In this document: positions 5,869 through 13,281 of the stretch, piece after piece | Layout of the letters: each line of letters begins with the position of its first letter | Numbering within the stretch: the first letter of the stretch is position 1 | Assembly: GCA_964481755.1 (NCBI GenBank) | Contig: CAYZVH010000053.1 | Location: 1 to 17,699, forward strand | Length of the DNA: 17,699 nucleotides | Source: Phocaeicola_A sp964481755 | Lineage (GTDB): Bacteria > Bacteroidota > Bacteroidia > Bacteroidales > Bacteroidaceae | Direction: 5' to 3' | The notes under the pieces: generated by a model | What the model saw: the letters and a program-made list of their open reading frames with translations, nothing else | Told to the model about the DNA's origin: nothing | The model's database searches: none | Program-made: the position numbers and the translations under genes

Positions 5869-8800
5869 TTAGAAAGTAACATTCAGACCAAACACGTAAC
5901 TCTTCGTGTAGGGGTAGTTCTTGTCCCAGTCGCCGGTACCACGTGCATCTTGCTTTGTCTCGGGGTCCCAACCAATCCAGTCGGTCCAGGTGACGAGGTT
6001 ACGACCTGACGCATAGACGGTCAGCGCGCTGATGCCCAGCTTGTTGATCCAGGTCTCGGGGAAGGCGTAGCTCAGTGTGATGTCCTTGATGCGGGTGAAC
6101 GAAGCGTCCTCGTAGTAGCCGTAGCCATGCTTGTTGGACTGTTTCTTCAGCGAACGGAACTCGTTGCTCTTGTTCTCCGGTGTCCAGTAACCAATCTCGG
6201 TGGTCATGTTGCGTCGGCCCATTTCGTCGCCGGCAACTCCGAGTAGTTGGTTGTACGCCATCATACCTTGGGAAGTCTGGATGAAAACGTTAAGCGTGAG
6301 TCGTTTATAAGAGAAGGTATTGGTGAGTCCACCATTCCACTTCGGAGTTTTCTGTCCTTTGATGTGACGGTCCTCGTCGGTAATTTTATGGTCACCGTTG
6401 CGGTCGGCCAATTTCACGTCGCCTGCCTCTGCCACGGGGTCCCACTCGAGGTGGTCGCCACGCTCAATCTCGTCCTCCTGCCAGATGCCTACCATGTCGT
6501 AGTCGTAGACTGCGTCGATGGCCTCGCCGATGAACCAGCGGTTACCGACGTCGTCCTTGCCGTCGCCATAGAGTTCCTTGATCTCGTTGTGGTTCCACGA
6601 GAAGACGATGCTGGAGTTCCACTTGAAGTCCTTCTTGTCGATGTTGCGTGTGTTGACGGTCAGCTCTATACCGTGGTTCGCTGTCTTACCCATGTTGGAG
6701 TATACCTTGTCGTAACCCTGCAGGATGGGCAGGTTACGCTGCAGCAACAGGCCGCTTGTGCGGGCGGTGTAGAAGTCGATGTTACCGGAGATGCGGTTGT
6801 TGAGGAATCCGAAGTCGATACCGATGTTGAAGGTCTTGGTGGTCTCCCACGAGAGGTCGTCGTTACCCATCTTGTCGTTCGGGATGAGGGCTACCGCCGC
6901 GCTGCCGTTCTGGGCGAACTTCTTGGCTTGCAGCTTCACCATGGTCTCGTACACCGAGATGGCCTCGTTACCGGCCTTACCATAGGACAATCTCAGCTTC
7001 AGGTTGTTGAGCCAGTCCTGTGTGGGTTCCATGAATTTCTCGCGCGAGATGTTCCAGCCGAGGGCCACAGAGGGGAAGGTACCGTACTTGTTGTTCTTAC
7101 CGAACACGGATGAACCGTCGCGACGTACGGTGAAGGTGAACAGGTAGCGGCTGTCGAACGAGTAGTTGAGTCGTCCCATCAGGGATGAGGTGGTACGCAG
7201 GTCGGCGTAGCTGCTTACCGAAGGTGTCTCGCCCGAGCCGAGGTTGTTGAACGAAAGGTCGTCGTTGATGAACTTCGTTGCTTTAGACACGGACTTGTTG
7301 TATTTCTTGCGCATAGATGCCTGCAGGAAGGTGAAGTCGAAGTGGTGTTTGCCCAGCTCCAGGTTGTAGAACAACAGGTTCTCCACCAGACGCGTCTGCG
7401 TCTCTTCGTTCGTTATCTCACCCGTACCGTTCAGGTCGTTGGCGCTGCGTCCGCTGTAGGTGCTCTCGCGTTTTGGGGTGTAGGAGTAACCACCGTTGAA
7501 GCGGTAGCGCAGTCCTTTCAGGGGAGCCCATATCTTGCCGAAGTCAATCTCGGAGTATCCGTTCACGTTGATGTTCCATGTGCGGCGTTCCACGTCCTTC
7601 TCATAGTCGAGCAAGGGGTTGGCCCACAGCTGCTCGCTGTACATCGGGTATACGGTGGGCGAGCCGTCTTCCTCGTACACCTTGCCCCAAGGCGACATGG
7701 CCTCGGCGTTGAGGAAGTGCACGCGTCCGCCGTCGCGGTTGTGCGACGAGATGTAGGTGTTGGTACCGAACTTCATCCAGTCGGTCACGTTGATGTCCAG
7801 GTTCGTACGCATGGAGTAGCGCTTGTAGTCGTAGCCCTTGATGATACCTTTCTGGTCGAGGTAGTCGAGCGACACGAAGTACTGTGCCTTGTCCGAACCT
7901 CCGGATACGGCCAGGTTGTGGTTCTGGATGATACCTGTGCGCGAAGCCACGTCGTACACCCAGTCCGTCTCTATGCCAGCGTTGTAGTTGTCCACCTCGT
8001 TGGCGTACTTCACGTTGTCGTTGTACATGGTCTCGCCCGGGTTCTGTGCCACATAGTCCTTGTAGCGTTGGATGATCTCCTCGCCGTTGGCGAACTTCAG
8101 TTTGTTGGAGAAGTCCTCTATGCCCAGGTATCCGCTGTAGGTCACGGACATTTTGCCTTTGCTACCCTTCTTCGTGGTGACCAGGATGACACCATTGGCA
8201 CCGTTGGTACCGTAGATGGCCGTAGCCGAGGCGTCCTTCAGAATCTCGATGGACTCGATGTCGTTGGGCGAGATGTCAGCGAGCGAACCGCCGGTGTTGT
8301 TCAAGGGAATACCGTCCACCACCACGTAAGGTCCGGAGTTGGCGTTGATGGAGTTTTGTCCACGCACCACCGTGTTGGGCGAGTCGCCCGGGATGGACGA
8401 GCTTTGTGTGATGAGCACACCTGCCGTGGCTCCTTGCATGGCCTGCAGCACGTTGGACACGGGAATCTTCGACAGACGGTCCTTGCCTACGGAGGTCACC
8501 GAACCGGTCACGTCGCTCTTCTTCTGTGTACCATAACCCACGACCACGATTTCATTAAGCACTGTGTCGTTCTCGTCGAGTACGATGTGGAGGGGTTTGC
8601 CGTCCCACTTCACCTCTTTGGTGATGTATCCGATGTAGGAGATCACCAGCACACTGCCGCGCGGTGTGTTGGCCATGGAGAAGTCGCCGTCGATGCCCGT
8701 CGTACAGGCCAACTTGGAGTCCTTGACTAGGATGGAAGCACCGATGAGCGGCAAGCCGTCTTTGTCCACAATGACGCCACTGCACTTTGCCGTCTGAGAT

Positions 8801-8895
8801 ACAGCCGAGGGCTGTTGTGCCTGCGCTTGGAACATACTGCTGCTCCCAAGACTTAAGAGGCACATCGCAATGATTAGTTTGTTTAATTTTACCAT
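5869..8895 (-). CDS. SusC/RagA-family TonB-dependent outer-membrane transporter
   Basis: This 1008-aa TonB-dependent beta-barrel imports oligosaccharides captured by its SusD partner. The signal peptide covers about residues 1-26 (AQA/QQ). A carboxypeptidase-regulatory-like domain spans about 38-110. The TonB-box region EIVVVGYG lies at 115-122. The plug spans about 124-245, with VVVDGIPLN at 191-199 and the family signature DASATAIYGTNGANG at 221-235. The rest is barrel and ends in the terminal Phe of an outer-membrane protein (NVTF). There is no N-terminal anti-sigma-interacting (STN) domain, which fits control by the divergent HTCS rather than by an ECF sigma/anti-sigma pair. It is first in the operon, with a leader of about 140 nt. 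Confidence 0.97.
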   Translation of the reverse strand: MVKLNKLIIAMCLLSLGSSSMFQAQAQQPSAVSQTAKCSGVIVDKDGLPLIGASILVKDSKLACTTGIDGDFSMANTPRGSVLVISYIGYITKEVKWDGKPLHIVLDENDTVLNEIVVVGYGTQKKSDVTGSVTSVGKDRLSKIPVSNVLQAMQGATAGVLITQSSSIPGDSPNTVVRGQNSINANSGPYVVVDGIPLNNTGGSLADISPNDIESIEILKDASATAIYGTNGANGVILVTTKKGSKGKMSVTYSGYLGIEDFSNKLKFANGEEIIQRYKDYVAQNPGETMYNDNVKYANEVDNYNAGIETDWVYDVASRTGIIQNHNLAVSGGSDKAQYFVSLDYLDQKGIIKGYDYKRYSMRTNLDINVTDWMKFGTNTYISSHNRDGGRVHFLNAEAMSPWGKVYEEDGSPTVYPMYSEQLWANPLLDYEKDVERRTWNINVNGYSEIDFGKIWAPLKGLRYRFNGGYSYTPKRESTYSGRSANDLNGTGEITNEETQTRLVENLLFYNLELGKHHFDFTFLQASMRKKYNKSVSKATKFINDDLSFNNLGSGETPSVSSYADLRTTSSLMGRLNYSFDSRYLFTFTVRRDGSSVFGKNNKYGTFPSVALGWNISREKFMEPTQDWLNNLKLRLSYGKAGNEAISVYETMVKLQAKKFAQNGSAAVALIPNDKMGNDDLSWETTKTFNIGIDFGFLNNRISGNIDFYTARTSGLLLQRNLPILQGYDKVYSNMGKTANHGIELTVNTRNIDKKDFKWNSSIVFSWNHNEIKELYGDGKDDVGNRWFIGEAIDAVYDYDMVGIWQEDEIERGDHLEWDPVAEAGDVKLADRNGDHKITDEDRHIKGQKTPKWNGGLTNTFSYKRLTLNVFIQTSQGMMAYNQLLGVAGDEMGRRNMTTEIGYWTPENKSNEFRSLKKQSNKHGYGYYEDASFTRIKDITLSYAFPETWINKLGISALTVYASGRNLVTWTDWIGWDPETKQDARGTGDWDKNYPYTKSYVFGLNVTF

Positions 8896-9040
8896 ACCAT
8901 ATTATTTAAGGTTGTTCGTTGTCGAACATGTTATTTAATAATGATTTGTTTTCTCTGTCTGTTTGTCCTAGCTTCCCCTAAGGATTTAAGGTAAACCGTG
9001 TTTTCAATCTGTTGTCTATCGTTAACAATTGAAAACAGTG
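8896..9040 (-). promoter_or_regulatory. structured 5' leader of the susC-susD mRNA
   Basis: From the predicted start near 9035 to the susC ATG the leader is about 140 nt. Two hairpins are seen. A 10-bp perfect inverted repeat, TGTTTTCAAT (8999-9008) with ATTGAAAACA (9028-9037) and a 19-nt loop, sits almost at the 5' end of the mRNA. A 6-bp stem TGTTCG-TTGT-CGAACA (8913-8928) lies 17 bp before the start codon. Both could affect stability or translation, which is inference. Confidence 0.45.
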
Positions 9041-9048
9041 CAAAAGTA
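9041..9048 (-). promoter_or_regulatory. -7 element of the susC promoter
   Basis: The minus strand reads TACTTTTG, a perfect TAnnTTTG match. There is no TTTG at 19-21 bp; the nearest is a GTTG at 23 bp. This is consistent with an activator-dependent promoter. It is the only -7 match on this strand in the 326-bp divergent region. Confidence 0.55.
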
Positions 9049-9074
9049 ACTCTGAGTGCGTTCCCTCCACGCAA

Positions 9075-9092
9075 CATATTCGGCTGAATATG
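9075..9092. promoter_or_regulatory. 18-bp palindrome upstream of the susC promoter, candidate operator
   Basis: CATATTC (9075-9081) and GAATATG (9086-9092) form perfect 7-bp arms around GGCT. The centre is about 50 bp upstream of the predicted susC transcription start, where an activator would bind. It differs from the GATTAT boxes further upstream, so it may be the site of a second regulator. Confidence 0.4.
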
Positions 9093-9108
9093 CAAACAAT
9101 CGGGCAAT

Positions 9109-9171
9109 GACAGATTATTCTCTCGTTCTGACTGATTATCGGTGTTATTTTACCGATTATCGTCCACCCAC
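9109..9171. promoter_or_regulatory. three GATTAT boxes at 21-bp spacing, candidate HTCS operator
   Basis: GATTAT occurs at 9113-9118, 9134-9139 and 9155-9160, exactly 21 bp apart, so all three lie on the same face of the helix. Boxes 2 and 3 share GATTATCG. An inverted pair ATCGGT/ACCGAT (9138-9143/9152-9157) overlaps boxes 2 and 3. AraC-family proteins, such as the HTCS output domain, commonly bind direct repeats about two turns apart. The array lies between the divergent susC and HTCS promoters; its third box borders the HTCS -33 region. Assignment to the HTCS is inferred from position. Confidence 0.5.
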
Positions 9172-9187
9172 TCATTTTATAATGTCG

Positions 9188-9195
9188 TACATTTG
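9188..9195 (+). promoter_or_regulatory. -7 element of the HTCS-enzyme operon promoter
   Basis: TACATTTG matches TAnnTTTG perfectly and predicts a leader of about 20 nt before the ATG at 9222. No TTTG is present at the -33 distance; the third GATTAT box ends there instead, suggesting activator dependence. Confidence 0.55.
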
Positions 9196-9221
9196 CCACA
9201 GAACAAATCAATTGATTCCTG

Positions 9222-12200
9222 ATGAACAGATTTTTACTTTTCCTGCTGACACTCGTACTCGCCACGGCAAGCCCTGCCAAGTCGTGCCACTTCCTGCATT
9301 GGGGTCTCGAGGAGGGACTCACCAACAGCCAGGTGGTGGACATCGTGCTGGACAAGCACGGCAACGTGTGGATAGCCACCGAGGCAGGCCTCAATCTGTT
9401 CGACGGGAGGAGCTTCAAGCTCTACGACATCACCAACTCGTCCATAGCGGGCAACTCGCTCAACACCCTCTTCTACGACCAGGACGACGACCACCTATGG
9501 ATAGGTACACGCAGCGGCATCAGCATCATGGACTGCGCCACCAAGCGGCTGTTGCCATCGACCCCCTTTGACAAGGAGGAGATGATTAACAACATCGTAG
9601 CCTTCTCCAAATCGGCGGATGGCATGTGGGTGGCCAACCGCTTCGGAAAGATAGTCCACTACAACGCCAAGACCAAGGCCGTGGATGCCTACTCCGAGGA
9701 GACAGTCGACGGATTGCCCCGCTCCTTCCAGACCCTCTATGCCAATAAAAAGGGACTCCTCTACATAGGACATCTCGACGAAGGCATGTCCGTCTTCAAC
9801 CCGCAGACCCGCGAGCTGAAGCGTTTCATGAACGACCCGCGGGACCCCGCCAGCTTGCCGGGCAACTGTGTCACCTCCATCACTGAGGACAATCTGGGCA
9901 ACATTTGGGTGGGCACCCACCAGGGACTGGGACTCTTCAACCCCGTGACGGAGACCTTCCAGGTGTTTCGCCACACACAGGGCGACGACAGCTCCATCCT
10001 TTCCGACTACATCTCCATGTTGCGGGTCTTCAACGGCAACGAGTTGTGGATAGCCACAGACATCGGCGGTGTGAGCGGACTCGACCTGCGCATGCTGTCG
10101 CAAATCAGGACGCACCCCCCCACGTTTGTCAACATCCAGGCTACCTATAATGAATATGGTCTCTCGTCGAAGAGCATCCGCAGCCTGTTCCAAGACCGCT
10201 TCGGCAACGTGTGGATAGGCAACCATGGCACTGGCATCGATTTGCTGAGCAACACCGAGTCGATGTTCCACACCCTGCCATACTTGGAGCGGGGCATGAT
10301 ACACAAAGCCATACACGGACTCTACGTCGACCAGCAGGACCGTGTGTGGCTGGGCAACGAGAACGAGATAGCCGTCTTCCAAGGGGATGAACTGGTGCGT
10401 ACCTACGACTTCTCGCCCTACCTAGCCCGCCCGTCAGCCCGCCTCAGCAGCATGCTCGATGCCGGCGACCACTTGATGATAGGCCTGTTGGACGACAACG
10501 GATTCATCCGCTTCGAACCTAGCACCGGTCGCTTCTCCCGCATCACGCTGCCGGGCAACAAGGATATCTACACCCTCTACAAGACCCCGGACGGACAGAC
10601 CCTGGTGGGCAGTCACGGACTATTCCGCTATGAAAAAGGTGAGTTGGTGGAGGCCACCGACTACGACTCAGTACTTGGTAAGATGCCCATCTACAGCATT
10701 CTGCAGGACAAAGAGGGTAACCTTTGGATTGGTTCCTACGGATCGGGCATCTACGTGTTCGACCCCTCGGCCCGGCTCATCGACCACCTCTCGCTGGACA
10801 GCGGCTTCTGCTCCAACGTCATCCACCAACTCTATGCCGACCGCGATGGGGGCATCTGGGTGGCCACACGCCATGGGCTGGCCCACTTCCGCGATAGTGC
10901 CGACCGCCGCACCGTCGTCAACTACACCCATAAGAACGGCTTGGCGGACATTTACGTGCATGCCGTCTGCCAGGACGATGCCGGCAACCTGTGGTTCAGT
11001 ACCAACAGCGGCATCTCCATGCTCGATGTCGCCACCGGCACCTTCCGCCACTACGACTACTTCGACGGCATCCCCCGCGGCAGCTTCGTCGACAAGTCCG
11101 TGGCCAGGGACTCCAAGGGCAACCTCTACTTCGGCTCCCAGAACGGGCTGTGCTACTTCGATCCCGCGCTCTCCTCGCTCAACGAGAACTCCTCGCAGGT
11201 GCACATCATCGAGTGCGCCAACATCTACAACGAAGGCCACAACTACGTGGAGGAAACGGTCACCCCCGACAAACATGGAATCATCTCCTTGCCCTACAAC
11301 CGCAACTCTCTGGCCGTCTCCTTCTCCGTCTACAACTTGGCCCAGTCCGACAAGGTGGAGTATGCCTACATGATGGAGGGGCTTGACAAGTCGTGGATAC
11401 CGGTGAAGAACGAGACCGGCGTCACCTTCCGCAATATCCCGCCCGGCAACTACACCTTCAAGGTGCGTACCCGCATGCACAAACAACCCTGGAGCGACGA
11501 CAACATCGCCTCGCAGGAGATAGTGGTGCGCCCGCCGTTCTGGATGACGTGGTACGCCATCACCCTCTACGTCCTGTTGGCGGGTGGTGTAATCTTCGTC
11601 TGGATACGCAACTACAAGCACCGCCTGCTGCGCTCCAACCGCGAGAAACTGGAGCAGGAGAAAGTGCGTGCCGAGCAGGAACGCAACAACGAGCGCCTGC
11701 GGTTCTACACCAACGTGACCCACGAACTACGCACCCCGCTGACCCTCATACTCGGCCCCCTGGAGGACATGACTAAAGACCCCAACCTCCCTCAGCCCTA
11801 CGACCATAAGATACGCATCATCAAGGAGAGCGCCGTCAAGCTGCTCGACCTGATAAACCAGTTGTTGGAGTTCCGCAAGACGGAGACGCAGAACAAGAAG
11901 CTGGCCGTCTCCAAACAAGACATAGTGCGCACTGTGCGCGAGATGGGTCTGCGCTATAAGGAGCTCAACCGCAACCCGAACCTCTTCTTCAACATCCACG
12001 TGCCTGCCGAGAGCATTCCCGTCTATTTCGATAAGGAGGTGGTGGATACCATCCTCACCAACCTGCTTAGCAATGCCATCAAGTACACCCCTTCGGGCTC
12101 CATCACCATCGGACTGAAGCGGGTGGAGGAGGACGCTAACTACATCGAGCTCTTCGTATGCGACACCGGCTACGGTATCGACGAGAAGGAGTTGCCCCAC

Positions 12201-13262
12201 ATTTTCGACCGCTACTACCAGGTAAACGGCAGTCACCAAGCCTCCGGCACTGGCATCGGACTGGCGCTGGTGAAGTCGCTGGCCGAACTCCACGAGGGTA
12301 CCCTCTCGGTGCAGAGCAAGGTGGGCATCGGCACGGTGTTCTCGTTCCGCCTGCGGCTGGACAACACCTATCCCAATGCCCTGCACAAGGAACAACCCAC
12401 GCCACAGGAGGAGGCCGTCGCCGACGAGCCCGAACCCATAGTGGCGGAACCCTCCGACACCAAACCACTGATACTGGTGGTGGAGGACAACAACGACATA
12501 CGCGACTACACGGCCGACGCGCTGAGCGACGAGTACAGCGTGATAACCGCCGTCAACGGCAAGGAGGGCGTGGACAAGGCCATGGCCCAAATCCCCGATG
12601 TCATCGTGAGCGACATCATGATGCCCGTGATGGACGGCATCGACGTCTGCCGCATCCTGAAAGCCAACGTGGCCACGTCGCACATCCCCATCATCCTGCT
12701 CACGGCCAAGACATCCATCACCGACAAGGAGGTGGGCTACGAGAGCGGGGCGGACTCCTACCTGACGAAACCCTTCAGCGCCACGCTGCTGAAGAACCGC
12801 ATCAAGAACATCCTCGACAACCGGGCGATACTCTATAAGTTCATCAAGTCACAGTTGCTGGTGAACACCGCAGTGGCCGAGACCGATGCCGCCGCGGCCG
12901 ACGAGAAGGACACCGGCCTCATGCTCAACGAACTGGACAACGCCTTCCTACAGAAGTTGATAGCCGTCATCGAGGAAAACATCACCTCCGACAAGCTCGA
13001 CATCGGGTTCCTGCAACAACACCTCAACATGAGCCACTCCACACTCTACCGCAAGGTGAAGGGACTCACGGGGATGACCGCTTCGGAGTTCATCCAGAAG
13101 ACCAAGCTACGCTATGCCGCCTCGTTGTTGGCCAAGGGCGGCATGAACAGCACCGAGGTAGCCTATGCCAGCGGGTTCAACGGCGTGAGCTACTTCGCCA
13201 ACCGATTCAAGAAAGAGTATGGGGTGTTGCCCTCACAATACAATAATAGGAATAAACAGTAA
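9222..13262 (+). CDS. hybrid two-component system regulator (HTCS)
   Basis: This 1346-aa inner-membrane protein joins sensor kinase, receiver and transcription factor in one chain. The signal peptide covers about residues 1-20. A periplasmic double beta-propeller (about 25-670) is built of two-component-propeller repeats such as GNVWIATEAGLNLF, GNIWVGTHQGLGLF and GNLWIGSYGSGIYVF. A Y_Y_Y domain (about 670-765) and one membrane segment (about 773-797) follow. In the cytoplasm are the HisKA domain with phospho-acceptor H834 in HELRTPL, the ATPase with N-box NLLSN at 947-951 and GTGIGLAL, the receiver with E1088/D1089, phospho-acceptor D1131, T1161 and K1183, and an AraC-type DNA-binding domain (about 1245-1346). 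All catalytic residues are present. It is divergent from susC and 19 bp upstream of the enzyme gene. The ligand is probably an oligosaccharide product of this locus. Confidence 0.97.
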   Translation: MNRFLLFLLTLVLATASPAKSCHFLHWGLEEGLTNSQVVDIVLDKHGNVWIATEAGLNLFDGRSFKLYDITNSSIAGNSLNTLFYDQDDDHLWIGTRSGISIMDCATKRLLPSTPFDKEEMINNIVAFSKSADGMWVANRFGKIVHYNAKTKAVDAYSEETVDGLPRSFQTLYANKKGLLYIGHLDEGMSVFNPQTRELKRFMNDPRDPASLPGNCVTSITEDNLGNIWVGTHQGLGLFNPVTETFQVFRHTQGDDSSILSDYISMLRVFNGNELWIATDIGGVSGLDLRMLSQIRTHPPTFVNIQATYNEYGLSSKSIRSLFQDRFGNVWIGNHGTGIDLLSNTESMFHTLPYLERGMIHKAIHGLYVDQQDRVWLGNENEIAVFQGDELVRTYDFSPYLARPSARLSSMLDAGDHLMIGLLDDNGFIRFEPSTGRFSRITLPGNKDIYTLYKTPDGQTLVGSHGLFRYEKGELVEATDYDSVLGKMPIYSILQDKEGNLWIGSYGSGIYVFDPSARLIDHLSLDSGFCSNVIHQLYADRDGGIWVATRHGLAHFRDSADRRTVVNYTHKNGLADIYVHAVCQDDAGNLWFSTNSGISMLDVATGTFRHYDYFDGIPRGSFVDKSVARDSKGNLYFGSQNGLCYFDPALSSLNENSSQVHIIECANIYNEGHNYVEETVTPDKHGIISLPYNRNSLAVSFSVYNLAQSDKVEYAYMMEGLDKSWIPVKNETGVTFRNIPPGNYTFKVRTRMHKQPWSDDNIASQEIVVRPPFWMTWYAITLYVLLAGGVIFVWIRNYKHRLLRSNREKLEQEKVRAEQERNNERLRFYTNVTHELRTPLTLILGPLEDMTKDPNLPQPYDHKIRIIKESAVKLLDLINQLLEFRKTETQNKKLAVSKQDIVRTVREMGLRYKELNRNPNLFFNIHVPAESIPVYFDKEVVDTILTNLLSNAIKYTPSGSITIGLKRVEEDANYIELFVCDTGYGIDEKELPHIFDRYYQVNGSHQASGTGIGLALVKSLAELHEGTLSVQSKVGIGTVFSFRLRLDNTYPNALHKEQPTPQEEAVADEPEPIVAEPSDTKPLILVVEDNNDIRDYTADALSDEYSVITAVNGKEGVDKAMAQIPDVIVSDIMMPVMDGIDVCRILKANVATSHIPIILLTAKTSITDKEVGYESGADSYLTKPFSATLLKNRIKNILDNRAILYKFIKSQLLVNTAVAETDAAAADEKDTGLMLNELDNAFLQKLIAVIEENITSDKLDIGFLQQHLNMSHSTLYRKVKGLTGMTASEFIQKTKLRYAASLLAKGGMNSTEVAYASGFNGVSYFANRFKKEYGVLPSQYNNRNKQ

Positions 13263-13281
13263 AAACTTAATATTTAGTAGC

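Noticed and set aside
7342..8730. Long open frame (462 codons) antisense to susC
   Set aside because: It is a shadow of codon use in the real gene; its translation is compositionally skewed (Val/His/Leu-rich), with no recognisable domain. Similar shadows lie over the HTCS, groEL and enzyme genes.
13219..13281. In-frame upstream ATG for the GH105-DUF2264 gene
   Set aside because: It lies inside the HTCS coding region and would put 21 residues in front of a clear signal peptide. The ATG at 13282 fits better.
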